A DNA stretch of 64,000 nucleotides, from the NCBI RefSeq assembly GCF_004297185.1, contig NZ_PGCL01000001.1, forward strand, positions 62,001-126,000. Direction: 5' to 3'. Both the position numbers and the translations under genes were made by a program. Origin of the DNA: Methanofollis fontis (GTDB taxonomy: Archaea > Halobacteriota > Methanomicrobia > Methanomicrobiales > Methanofollaceae). Of this stretch, positions 1 to 8,092 are shown piece by piece. How positions within the stretch are numbered: position 1 is the stretch's first letter; each line of letters starts with the position of its first letter. The notes under the pieces were generated by a model. It saw only the letters and a program-made list of their open reading frames with translations, was not told where the DNA came from and made no database searches.

Positions 1-1
1 G

Positions 2-166
2 ATGGCCGCCATCGACAACATCATGGCAGACATCAAATACAAGGCCCAGATCATGGCCAGGACCAACAAACTCGAGTCCGGCATCATGGACTCAGGCATT
101 CCGGGTTTTGTGGCAGGCGCTGCCATCGCCCTGATCCTCGTCGTGGTGCCGGTCATGCTGATGTGA
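2..166 (+). CDS. mtrF: MtrF, tetrahydromethanopterin S-methyltransferase subunit F (5' end may lie outside the window)
   Basis: Small membrane subunit of the Na+-pumping methyl-H4MPT:coenzyme M methyltransferase. The visible 54 residues contain the [11 protein letters not shown] segment typical of MtrF, followed by one hydrophobic helix ([16 protein letters not shown]) that ends the protein. The first ATG is at base 2, so the true start could be here or upstream of the window. The C-terminus of MtrA is distantly related to MtrF, so an MtrA tail is the alternative, but the VVVPVM ending fits MtrF better. It lies 10 bases before the MtrA-MtrG fusion, matching the usual mtr order (A-F-G-H). Confidence 0.72.
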   Translation: MAAIDNIMADIKYKAQIMARTNKLESGIMDSGIPGFVAGAAIALILVVVPVMLM

Positions 167-176
167 GGTAGAAAAC

Positions 177-908
177 ATGGCAGACAAGACATCACCGGCG
201 AGCGGATGGCCCCTGATCAAGGGCGACTTCCACTCGGGCGACGCAAACTCCTGTGTCGCAGTCGTCACCATGGGCTCCCACCTCGATGAGCAGGCCATCT
301 GTGACGCAGGCGCCGCACTCTGCGGTTCATGCAAGACCGAGAACCTCGGCCTTGAGAAGGTCATCGCAAACGTCATCTCAAACCCGAACATCAGGTTTGT
401 CATCACCTGCGGTACCGAGGTCAAGGGGCACCTTTCCGGACAGACCCTCATCGCACTCCACGCAAACGGCGTCGAGGGCGGTAAGGTCGTCGGATCCAAG
501 GGCGCTATCCCCTTCATCGAGAACCTCGACGACTCAGCGATCAAGCGCTTCCAGGCGCAGGTCGAACTCGTCGATATCATGGAGGCAGAAGACCTCGGGG
601 CGATCAAGGCGAAGATCAACGAACTCGCCGGGAAGGACCCGGGAGCATTCGGCGAACCGCCCATGGTCATCGAGGTCAAGGAAGCCGAGGGAGGCGCTGC
701 CGGCGCGGCAGTTGCCGGTGCAAACCCCCAGTTCCTTGAGATCGAGAAGAGGCTCGACGAGATCGAGACGAAGATTGAGTTCGTGAACGCCGAGGTGGCC
801 CAGCGCGTCGGTCGCAAGATCGGCAGGGACATCGGTATACTCTACGGACTGGTTGCAGGACTGACGGTCTTTATGATCCTGGTCTTCCTGCTCCCGAAAC
901 TGATGTAA
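177..908 (+). CDS. mtrG: MtrA-like corrinoid domain fused to MtrG
   Basis: The product has 243 residues. Residues 1 to about 165 are a full MtrA catalytic domain: [19 protein letters not shown], the [20 protein letters not shown] block, and VKGHLSGQ, whose histidine aligns with the cobalt-coordinating histidine of MtrA. After a Gly/Ala-rich linker (about 170-185), residues 187-243 match MtrG ([18 protein letters not shown], then [13 protein letters not shown] and one membrane helix), not the normal MtrA tail. MtrA carries the corrinoid that moves the methyl group from H4MPT to coenzyme M; MtrG is a small membrane subunit. The gene occupies the mtrG slot between mtrF and mtrH. Whether a separate mtrA lies upstream cannot be seen. 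The fusion is visible directly; its role is inferred. Confidence 0.88.
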   Translation: MADKTSPASGWPLIKGDFHSGDANSCVAVVTMGSHLDEQAICDAGAALCGSCKTENLGLEKVIANVISNPNIRFVITCGTEVKGHLSGQTLIALHANGVEGGKVVGSKGAIPFIENLDDSAIKRFQAQVELVDIMEAEDLGAIKAKINELAGKDPGAFGEPPMVIEVKEAEGGAAGAAVAGANPQFLEIEKRLDEIETKIEFVNAEVAQRVGRKIGRDIGILYGLVAGLTVFMILVFLLPKLM

Positions 909-922
909 GGAGGATAAGCAGT

Positions 923-1951
923 ATGTTCAAATTTGAGAAGGAACAGGCCGTATTCGACTTCAACGGCATTAAGATCGGTGGCCAGCCGGGAGAGTACCCC
1001 CGCGTCCTCGGCGCATCCATCTTCTACAACAAGCACGAAACCGTGCTCGACGACCACACAGGAAAGATCGACAAGGCAAAGGCAGAGGCCCTCTGGAACC
1101 GCTGCCAGGAGCTCTACGACCAGACCGGCAACCCGTACTTCTGCCAGATCATCGCTGAGTACGGCGAGGCCTTCGAGAGCTACTTCGACTGGTTCTGCTC
1201 GATCGACGACAAGACTCCGTTCCTGATGGACTCCTCCGCCCCGGAGGCGCTCATCCACGCCTGCGAGTATGTCACCGAGGTCGGCATCGCCGACCGTGCG
1301 ATCTACAACTCGATCAACGGCTCCATCCTGCCCGAGAGCATCGAGGCCCTGAAGAAGTCCGACGTCAACTCGGCGATTGTGCTCGCCTTCAACCCCGGCG
1401 ACCCGACGGTTGCCGGCCGTGAGAAGGTGCTCGCCGAGGGCGGTGTGGCCGGTCAGGCGCAGTCCATGATCGGCATCGCCGAGGATTGCGGCATCACCCG
1501 TCCGATCCTGGACACCGCGGCCACCCCGCTCGGCATGGGATCCGGCGGTTCGTTCCGCGAGATCCTGGCCTGCAAGGCGATCCACGGTCTGCCGACCGGC
1601 GGCGCCTACCACAACATGACCGTCTCCTGGACCTGGCTGAAGCGCTGGCGCAAGTCCGTCCTGGCCTCCCAGTACGAGGGCAAGGACGTCCTGCTCGAGC
1701 AGATGGCACACCACCACTTCGGCGGCATGGAGGGCATCAGGCAGACCGCATGGGCTTCGCCTGATATCGGCTGCAACATCATGGCCATGACCCTCGGCGC
1801 CGACCTGATCATGTTCGGTCCGATCGAGAACTGCGAGGGTATCGCCACGGCTGCGGCATTCTCCGACATCGTGCTTGCCGAGGCATTCCGTGAACTCGGC
1901 GGCGACCTCGGCGAGGGTGTCGACAAGCACCCCCTCCTGATGCTCGTCTAA
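923..1951 (+). CDS. mtrH: MtrH, tetrahydromethanopterin S-methyltransferase subunit H
   Basis: MtrH is the peripheral cytosolic subunit that transfers the methyl group from methyl-H4MPT to the cob(I)amide on MtrA. The 342-residue product begins MFKFEKEQAVFDFNGIKIGG and has the family blocks RVLGASIFYNKHE, AFNPGDPTVAGREKVL, ILDTAATPLGMGSGGSFREI and YHNMTVSWTWLKRW. Its TIM-barrel belongs to the pterin-binding methyltransferase group. It is somewhat longer than the roughly 310 residues common in other orders. A strong ribosome site, AAGGAGG, lies 10 bases before the ATG. It closes the mtr operon and is followed by a hairpin with a T-run. Confidence 0.96.
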   Translation: MFKFEKEQAVFDFNGIKIGGQPGEYPRVLGASIFYNKHETVLDDHTGKIDKAKAEALWNRCQELYDQTGNPYFCQIIAEYGEAFESYFDWFCSIDDKTPFLMDSSAPEALIHACEYVTEVGIADRAIYNSINGSILPESIEALKKSDVNSAIVLAFNPGDPTVAGREKVLAEGGVAGQAQSMIGIAEDCGITRPILDTAATPLGMGSGGSFREILACKAIHGLPTGGAYHNMTVSWTWLKRWRKSVLASQYEGKDVLLEQMAHHHFGGMEGIRQTAWASPDIGCNIMAMTLGADLIMFGPIENCEGIATAAAFSDIVLAEAFRELGGDLGEGVDKHPLLMLV

Positions 1952-1962
1952 ACCCCCCATAC

Positions 1963-1987
1963 TTTTTTTCGCACGAAAAACCGTGCG
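1963..1987. terminator. Bidirectional transcription terminator after mtrH
   Basis: A run of seven T residues (1963-1969) is followed by a perfect inverted repeat, CGCACG/CGTGCG, with a six-base A-rich loop (1970-1987). It sits between the convergent genes mtrH and the TIM-barrel gene. The T-run can end mtr transcription by the archaeal U-tract mechanism, while the reverse strand reads as a stem-loop followed by A residues. Confidence 0.6.
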
Positions 1988-2023
1988 TCCGTTTGTCGAT
2001 CAGAGAGATCCGGTCAATCCTGA

Positions 2024-2752
2024 CTATAGCCGATTCAGGTAGTCCAGACTCGGGCGGACGGCGCGGGCATCCCCCACCTCGACCACCGCCGTTGCGCGGG
2101 AGGGAACCGCCTCCATAACAGCCAAAAAATCGATCCCGCCGATGCCGCAGGCGGCATGGAGATCTGTTCTGCCATCGTTGTCATGGAGGTGGAGGTGAAC
2201 GGGATCGCCGAGGCGGCAGAACTCCTCCAGGTTGCCGTTGAGGTGGGCATGACCGACGTCCAGCACAAAACCGAGGTCCAGGTCTGCAAGGAGGGGGAGG
2301 AGGGCGGTGTCACGGAAGTGGCAGCAGGGCCATGACCCCATATTCTCGACTGCCAGAGTGACGGCGCACTCCTCCTGGAGGCGGGAGAGGTCGTACAGGG
2401 AACGCCGAAGCGCCCGTTCAGATAACCGCATCAGGTGGGGTTCGAGGCAGATCCCTGGATGGACGACGAGCACACCCGCCCCAATCTGATCGCAGACCTC
2501 TGCCAGGTCGGCAAGCACCCGGAGCGTCGCCCTCCGCACCGCTTCGATGTCACTGGCGACGTTGAGGTCGGCGGTGGGGGCGTGGACCGTATATTGCAGG
2601 TCAAATGAGGCGGCGATCTCCGCATGATCAAAGAGGGAGTGGCGAGCGTCGGAGAGGATCTCCACACAGTCGGTCCAGACGGAGAGCGCTTCAAGAGCAT
2701 CGCTGAGGCTCTGCTCCATCATGCAGTAGGTTGAGGCGCCGATCCCCCTCAT
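2024..2752 (-). CDS. Sugar phosphate isomerase/epimerase-like TIM-barrel protein (AP endonuclease 2 family)
   Basis: The 242-residue product has the metal-ligand pattern of the xylose-isomerase-like/AP-endonuclease-2 barrel (PF01261 type): VHAP, VHPG, VENMGS, LDVGHAH, HLHDNDG and a final VVEVGD. Such proteins bind divalent metal and act on sugars, inositol or related compounds; the substrate here is unknown. Its ATG overlaps the stop codon of btuD by four bases (ATGA), so it is the last gene of the btuC-btuD unit and is translationally coupled to it. That placement suggests a link to cobamide or metal uptake, but no known cobamide enzyme of this exact type comes to mind. Confidence 0.75.
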   Translation of the reverse strand: MRGIGASTYCMMEQSLSDALEALSVWTDCVEILSDARHSLFDHAEIAASFDLQYTVHAPTADLNVASDIEAVRRATLRVLADLAEVCDQIGAGVLVVHPGICLEPHLMRLSERALRRSLYDLSRLQEECAVTLAVENMGSWPCCHFRDTALLPLLADLDLGFVLDVGHAHLNGNLEEFCRLGDPVHLHLHDNDGRTDLHAACGIGGIDFLAVMEAVPSRATAVVEVGDARAVRPSLDYLNRL

Positions 2753-4014
2753 GCCGGATCTGCCCTGAGCGCCGCCAGGCGGTTCACGAGGTCAGGGACG
2801 CTCCCGATCCGTTCGGCGCCGTTTTCCAGAAGCCCATCGAGGATTGCCGTCGCCTCGCCGCCGGTGTAGTCCTGGTCGGCTCCACCCGTTCCATCAGAAG
2901 AGAGCAGGAAAATTCTGGGGCGGGCATGACATTTGAGCTCTCGCAGGTTGTCGATATTGCCGGGGCCAACCGACATCCCGGTCACGATCACCGCATCCGA
3001 CGCACTGAGAATCGCAGAATACTCCTCCAGAGAATGGTGCGAGATCGGGGCGAAGGGAGGTTCCCGGATCACTCTGATCCCGAGACCTTCGGCAGCGGTG
3101 CAGTCGGAATCGTTTGCCGAGAGCACACCGGCAGTCACCTCATGACCGGCGGCGCGCAGGGCATAGAGGGTTTCTCCACCGGTTCCCCCGCCGCAGACCA
3201 CATGCACCCTGAGCGGGTGATCGACGGGTGGCCCGGAGTCATAGCGCGGCACCACATAGGGGCGTCCGGTGATGGGGTGGGTGCGGACGATCATGTCCAC
3301 GCCAAAGATCTCCCTGATGTTCCGGTCAGTGATCACCGCTGCGGGCGTCCCGACGGCGGCGATATGCGCCCGCTCCATCAGGACGACGGTATCGCAGAAG
3401 TAGGCGGCGAGATTGATGTCATGGAAGACACCGATCACCGTCACCTCAGGCACCAGGCCCCTGATGATCGATAGGACCTCGATCTGGTGGTTGATGTCGA
3501 GGTGGGAGGTCGGTTCGTCGAGCAGGAGCACCCGGGGCGTCTGGGCGAGGGCGCGGGCAATGAGCACCCGCTGCCGCTCGCCCCCGCTGATCTCGGTGAT
3601 GAGTGAACCGGCAAGATAGGCGGTATTGGTGATCTCCATTGCATGCCGGCAGATTGCATAGTCCTCTTCGCTCATCGAGGAGAGGCGCCCGAGATAGGGG
3701 TGACGCCCCATCTGGACGATCTCCTCGACGGTGAAGTCGAAGGTGACCGCCGTCTCCTGCGGGACGGCACCGACGATGGTGGCAAGTTCCCGGATAGAAT
3801 ACCCGTCGATCTCTCTGTCGCCAACATACACGCTCCCGGCATCAGGATCGATGATCCGGGAGAGCGCGCGCAGGAGCGTCGTCTTTCCGCAACCGTTCGG
3901 CCCGAGAATGCCGATGAACGACCCCTCTTTAACGGCGATGGAGATCGCCTCCAGCACCGGTTTTGTGCCGTAGGAGACGTCAAGTTCCTCTGTTCTGATC
4001 ATGATCCCTGTCAT
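2749..4014 (-). CDS. btuD: Cobalamin-type ABC transporter ATPase (BtuD) with an extra C-terminal domain
   Basis: Residues 1 to about 255 form an ABC ATPase of the FecCDE/BtuD type: Walker A GPNGCGKTT, Q-loop VPQE, signature ISGGERQRV, Walker B VLLLDEPTSHLD and switch histidine FHDIN. The ATG at 4014 overlaps the btuC stop by four bases; an ATG at 4002 is also possible. Residues about 270-421 are an additional alpha/beta domain starting RVHVVCGGGTGGETLYAL and containing AVIVTGMSVGPGNIDNLREL, which reads like a Rossmann-type fold with a glycine-rich loop. Similar extensions are known on some archaeal BtuD proteins, but I know no function for them. Substrate assignment rests on the neighbouring BtuF and transcobalamin-like proteins. 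Confidence 0.88.
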   Translation of the reverse strand: MTGIMIRTEELDVSYGTKPVLEAISIAVKEGSFIGILGPNGCGKTTLLRALSRIIDPDAGSVYVGDREIDGYSIRELATIVGAVPQETAVTFDFTVEEIVQMGRHPYLGRLSSMSEEDYAICRHAMEITNTAYLAGSLITEISGGERQRVLIARALAQTPRVLLLDEPTSHLDINHQIEVLSIIRGLVPEVTVIGVFHDINLAAYFCDTVVLMERAHIAAVGTPAAVITDRNIREIFGVDMIVRTHPITGRPYVVPRYDSGPPVDHPLRVHVVCGGGTGGETLYALRAAGHEVTAGVLSANDSDCTAAEGLGIRVIREPPFAPISHHSLEEYSAILSASDAVIVTGMSVGPGNIDNLRELKCHARPRIFLLSSDGTGGADQDYTGGEATAILDGLLENGAERIGSVPDLVNRLAALRADPA

Positions 4015-4958
4015 GCGCGTGTCCGGCTCCTGAGAAGATAGATGAAGAATGGTGCCCCGAAGAACGAGGTGACGATGCCCACCGGGATCTCGGTCGGGAG
4101 GATGCGGACCAGGGTGTCGGCCCACATGAGGAGGGCAGCACCCGCCATCATCGCCGAGGGGATGAGGAGGCGATGGTCGGGCCCAACCAGAATGCGCATC
4201 AGGTGGGGGACGATCAGCCCGATGAACCCGATCGAACCGGCCACCGAGACGGCGATGCCGGTGATAAACGACGAAAGGAGGAGAAGGGCAAACTTCACCT
4301 TTTCCACGTCAACACCGAGGTGCACGGCGTCCTCCTCACCGATGGAGATCACATTGAGGTCGCGAGCGAAGAGGAACAGCACCAGACAGGCGGGCAGGAT
4401 GAGAGCGCCGACCCAGACATCGCCCCACGAGATGTTCCAGAACCCGCCCATCAGCCAGAACATGATCTGGTGGAGGCTTTTTCCAGACATGAACATGATG
4501 AAGGAGAGGAGGGCCGAGAGGAACATCGAAACGGCGATGCCGGAGAGGAGCAGGGTCTCGACCGCCACCCGCCCGTTCCGCCGGGATATCAGGTAGACGA
4601 GAACGGTGGAGGCGGTGGCGCCGATGAAGGCGAAGACCGGAAGGGCAAACCCCATGAAGAGGACAATGGCGATTGAGGCGCCGAGTGCCCCGCCCGAGGA
4701 TGTACCGATGATATAGGGGTCGGCCATCGAGTTCTTGAAGAGTCCCTGCATCGCCGCACCGGCCACGGCAAGACCCGCACCCACCAGCAGGGCGGCGAGC
4801 ACCCGCGGCAGGCGGACGTCGAAGAGGAGCATGTGTATCGTCTCGGGATCGAGGTCCAGGAGGGAGAGGCCGCTCGCCCCGATGGCGGTGGATAGGACGA
4901 TGCTCAGGATAAGGAATAAGAAGAGCAAACCCGGCATCGTCCAGCTCTTTGTTTGCAT
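4011..4958 (-). CDS. btuC: Cobalamin/iron-chelate ABC transporter permease (BtuC/FecCD family)
   Basis: This 315-residue integral membrane protein has the FecCD/BtuC hallmarks: an N-terminal helix, the DVRLPRVLAALLVGAGLAVAG motif, QGLFKNSMADPYIIGTSSGG, and late GSIGFIGLIVPHLMRILVG. About ten helices are visible. The start MQTKSW at 4958 is preceded by GGGGAA at good distance; an in-frame upstream ATG would add an unlikely polar extension. It is the first gene of the leftward btuC-btuD-TIM-barrel unit and faces away from the surface-protein operon that encodes the BtuF-type binding domain, so the importer is probably split across the divergent pair. Confidence 0.92.
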   Translation of the reverse strand: MQTKSWTMPGLLFLFLILSIVLSTAIGASGLSLLDLDPETIHMLLFDVRLPRVLAALLVGAGLAVAGAAMQGLFKNSMADPYIIGTSSGGALGASIAIVLFMGFALPVFAFIGATASTVLVYLISRRNGRVAVETLLLSGIAVSMFLSALLSFIMFMSGKSLHQIMFWLMGGFWNISWGDVWVGALILPACLVLFLFARDLNVISIGEEDAVHLGVDVEKVKFALLLLSSFITGIAVSVAGSIGFIGLIVPHLMRILVGPDHRLLIPSAMMAGAALLMWADTLVRILPTEIPVGIVTSFFGAPFFIYLLRSRTRA

Positions 4959-5338
4959 GGATTCCCCTTCAAAATGGCATGTTAAAACAAATAAATTTAC
5001 GCTTTTTAAAAAAGGGTGTAGTTGTGCCCGTACCGCCCCCAATCGTCACCTGATACAGGAGGGCGGTCTTTTTACGTACACACAGAGCATCACACCCATT
5101 TCCTTCTCACAAGTTTTCACCTTCTCCGCCTGTTCTGGAGAAAGAGGCACAGAAACCATACAGATCATGGCGCTCCCATCACATGATGCGCGATTCCTGT
5201 GCATGCCGGGATGATCGTGAAGAAGGGGGGAAGAGGGAGCGGGGGGGAAGCGTCAGCCAAACAAAGTATATTTGAAGTAAGACCACATAATTTAAAAAAT
5301 AAATATTGTCATAGTCCCAAAAAAATGGAGCGAACTGA
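4959..5338. promoter_or_regulatory. Divergent intergenic region between btuC and the surface-protein operon
   Basis: This 380-base gap holds no convincing gene. AT-rich TATA-like stretches lie at both ends: CTTTTTTAAAAAGC and AAATTTATTTG on the minus strand (about 4988-5013), and AATTTAAAAAATAAATATTG on the plus strand (about 5290-5310), roughly 30-45 bases before the ATG at 5339. The middle is ordinary high-GC sequence with one purine-rich run (5220-5250). I saw no cobalamin riboswitch-like structure. A common operator for both directions would have to lie here. Confidence 0.5.
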
Positions 5339-8092
5339 ATGACCGGAAAATTTTCCTCTATAGGGATATGTTTTGTATTCCTGATGATTCTGGCCGCACC
5401 CGCGGCGGCCGACTACCCGATGTTCCACGCCGATCCGGCGCGCACCGGGATGGCATCGACACCAGGACCATTGAACGACACCCTCCTCTGGTCGGCAGAG
5501 ATCGATGAGTTCCCTGACGGCGCACCGGCAGTCCATGACGGGAAAGTGTACCTCCCGACCTGGCCCGATATGAACTTCACCGATGCCGATCCGATGGGGC
5601 TTGTCTGCTGTGACGCCGCAAGCGGCGAGGTTCTCTGGACAAACGAACTCGGCGGTCAGGCGGTCGGTTCGGTTTCCGGTGTCGCTGGCGCCGATGGTCA
5701 TATCTATATCGGCGGCACCGACGGAAAGGTGTACGCCGTCGACGCCGACACCGGCGTCACCCTCTGGTCGAGCGAACAGATCGACACCACCGCCTATTTC
5801 GGGCTCTCGTCCTCGCCTCTTGTCTATAATGGAACGGTGTACGTCCTCTCGGCCTCCGACGGTGTCCTCCACGCGTTCGGGACCGACGGTACCGGACTCT
5901 GGACATTCCAGACCGGCGGCGCCATCGGCTACTATATTTCGCCGTCTGCCGCAGACGGGAAGGTCTATGTCGCCGGGAAGGGGAACGAGATTTTCTGCAT
6001 CGATGCCGGCACCCACACCGCCGTCTGGAACGCTACCTTCCCCGAGGCCGTGAAATCGACCCCGGTCGTCAGTGACGGGAGGGTATATGCGACCACGGCA
6101 GACCATCTCTACGCCCTTGATGCGACCACCGGCACCGAAGCCTGGAACGCCGCCCTCACCGGCACCTATTCGACACCGGCCATTTCAGACGATATCGTCA
6201 TCGCCGGTTCATCCAACGGACTCCATGCCTACAATGCCACAACCGGTGCCGAACTCTGGACATTTGCGAGTGCACGGGTGAGCGTCTCCCCGACAATCGC
6301 CGACGACATCGTCTACTCTGGCACAAACGAGGAGACAGGAAGGGTGTATGCGGTGAATATCGCTACCGGCATCGAGGTCTGGTCATATGTGCTGCCTGAC
6401 TCCGGCGACGGCACCTACGCGGCGTTTTATACATCATCTCCGGCCATATCAGACGGTGTGCTCTATATCGGCGCTGAAAACAACCGTTTGTATGCCTTCG
6501 GCGAGGGTTCGTCCAGCCCCGAGGTGATCTGGGACGGAGCGGTCTCGATCACGGAGGGCGAGATCTTCACCTTCGTGCCCTCAAACAACGCCTCCGCATC
6601 CTATGAGATGAACCGCACCACCGATATCGGTGCACTCGACCGGGCGGCAACAGACGGCGGGTTCACCTACAATGCATCGGATGCATGGTACGCAGACTTC
6701 GGGTCATTCCTCCTGGAGGACATCAACGGCATCGAAAACCAGGACTGGACGCAGGAAAACGCACACGCATGGAGCATCTTCATCAACGGTGAGGCCGCAC
6801 CGATGGGATTCGGGGCAAACGACATCCAGAACGGGGATACACTCACCTTCTACTACTGCCCCACCGATTCCGTCACATGGGCGCCACTCATCGACCAGGC
6901 CACCTATATCGTCACCATCGATGTCGAGGTCACCACCGCAACCGTGATCTGGGACGGGGCGGTCGCCATCACGGAGGGCGAGATCTTCACCTTCGTGCCC
7001 TCAAACAACGAATCAGCATCCTATGAGATGAACCGCACCACCGATATCGGTGCACTCGACCGGGCGGCAACAGACGGAGGGTTCACCTACAATGCGTCGG
7101 ATGCATGGTACGCTGACTTCGGGTCATTCCTCCTGGAGGACATCAACGGCATCGAAAACCAGGACTGGACACAGGAGAACGCACACGCATGGAGCATCTT
7201 CATCAATGGTGGGGCCGCACCGATGGGATTCGGGGCAAATGACATCCAGAACGGGGATACACTCACCTTCTACTACTGCCCCACCGATTCTGTCACATGG
7301 GCGCCACTCATCGACCAGGCCACCTATATCGTCACCATCGATGTCGAGGTCACCACCGCAACCGTGATCTGGGACGGGGCGGTCGCCATCACGGAGGGCG
7401 AGATCTTCACCTTCGTGCCCTCAAACAACGAATCAGCATCCTATGAGATGAACCGCACCACCGATATCGGTGCACTCGACCGGGCGGCAACAGACGGAGG
7501 GTTCACCTACAATGCGTCGGATGCATGGTACGCTGACTTCGGGTCATTCCTCCTGGAGGACATCAACGGCATCGAAAACCAGGACTGGACACAGGAGAAC
7601 GCACACGCATGGAGCATCTTCATCAACGGTGAGGCCGCACCGATGGGATTCGGGGCAAACGACATCCAGAACGGGGACACAATCACCTTCTACTACTGCC
7701 CCACCGATTCTGTCACATGGGCGCCACTCATCGACCAGGCCACCTATATCGTCACCATCGATGTCTGCATCGCCGAGGCGGCGGTCGATACCCCCTCACT
7801 CGCCGACGGCACACGCGGCGGCTTCGTCCTGGCAGAGATTAACGCCACCGCAGAGGAGAGCGGGTGGTATGTGGTCGTGGTGAGCGGCACCGATGCCAGC
7901 GGAGAAGCGATCGCCGGCACCGGCACCGTCCGCCTGAACAGCGGCGAGACGGTCCAGGTGCCGGTGCTGGTCTCGGTCCCCGCCCAGGCGAGTGCGGGCA
8001 CCTACACGCTGTATGCCGGGATCTACCACCTGGATGAATATCCGGAGGGCCTGATCTCCCACAGCGGAGGTTCGGAATGCGTCGTATCCTGA
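5339..8092 (+). CDS. Exported PQQ-like beta-propeller protein with three tandem DUF4430 (transcobalamin-like) domains
   Basis: The 917-residue protein has a signal peptide (about 1-23, ending PAAA). Residues 25-390 are a PQQ-type beta-propeller with repeated blades such as DGKVYAVDADTGVTLW and TTGTEAWNAALTG. Residues about 397-810 are three copies of a 140-residue DUF4430 domain (PF14478, related to the C-terminal beta-domain of transcobalamin), each with TDIGALDRAA, DINGIENQDW, AWSIFING and IQNGDTLTFYY. A C-terminal beta-domain of about 105 residues follows, with no obvious anchor. The gene leads a four-gene operon and overlaps the next gene by 16 bases. Cobamide or other ligand binding at the cell surface is inferred from domain and context. 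Confidence 0.85.
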   Translation: MTGKFSSIGICFVFLMILAAPAAADYPMFHADPARTGMASTPGPLNDTLLWSAEIDEFPDGAPAVHDGKVYLPTWPDMNFTDADPMGLVCCDAASGEVLWTNELGGQAVGSVSGVAGADGHIYIGGTDGKVYAVDADTGVTLWSSEQIDTTAYFGLSSSPLVYNGTVYVLSASDGVLHAFGTDGTGLWTFQTGGAIGYYISPSAADGKVYVAGKGNEIFCIDAGTHTAVWNATFPEAVKSTPVVSDGRVYATTADHLYALDATTGTEAWNAALTGTYSTPAISDDIVIAGSSNGLHAYNATTGAELWTFASARVSVSPTIADDIVYSGTNEETGRVYAVNIATGIEVWSYVLPDSGDGTYAAFYTSSPAISDGVLYIGAENNRLYAFGEGSSSPEVIWDGAVSITEGEIFTFVPSNNASASYEMNRTTDIGALDRAATDGGFTYNASDAWYADFGSFLLEDINGIENQDWTQENAHAWSIFINGEAAPMGFGANDIQNGDTLTFYYCPTDSVTWAPLIDQATYIVTIDVEVTTATVIWDGAVAITEGEIFTFVPSNNESASYEMNRTTDIGALDRAATDGGFTYNASDAWYADFGSFLLEDINGIENQDWTQENAHAWSIFINGGAAPMGFGANDIQNGDTLTFYYCPTDSVTWAPLIDQATYIVTIDVEVTTATVIWDGAVAITEGEIFTFVPSNNESASYEMNRTTDIGALDRAATDGGFTYNASDAWYADFGSFLLEDINGIENQDWTQENAHAWSIFINGEAAPMGFGANDIQNGDTITFYYCPTDSVTWAPLIDQATYIVTIDVCIAEAAVDTPSLADGTRGGFVLAEINATAEESGWYVVVVSGTDASGEAIAGTGTVRLNSGETVQVPVLVSVPAQASAGTYTLYAGIYHLDEYPEGLISHSGGSECVVS
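6524..7767 (+). repeat. Three in-frame 420-bp tandem repeats encoding DUF4430 domains
   Basis: The unit begins GTGATCTGGGACGG at 6524, 6944 and 7364, so the period is exactly 420 bases (140 codons). The third copy diverges after about 7767. Copies 2 and 3 differ at only about five positions by eye (near 7207-7261 versus 7627-7681); copy 1 differs a little more. Such identity over long distances implies recent duplication or ongoing gene conversion, and predicts copy-number variation among strains. Confidence 0.95.

Noticed and set aside
842-1960. Long open frame of 372 codons on the minus strand opposite mtrH
   Set aside because: It is the mirror of the strongly biased mtrH codons; mtrH homology is unambiguous and the antisense product matches no family.
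4011-5042. Longer start for btuC at 5042
   Set aside because: It would add a polar 28-residue extension before the first membrane segment; the ATG at 4958 has a good ribosome site.
4959-5338. Possible cobalamin riboswitch upstream of btuC
   Set aside because: No conserved B12-box-like core was seen, and these riboswitches are not expected in archaea.
6524-7767. CRISPR-like or mobile repeat array
   Set aside because: The repeats are long, contiguous, in frame and coding; no spacers exist.
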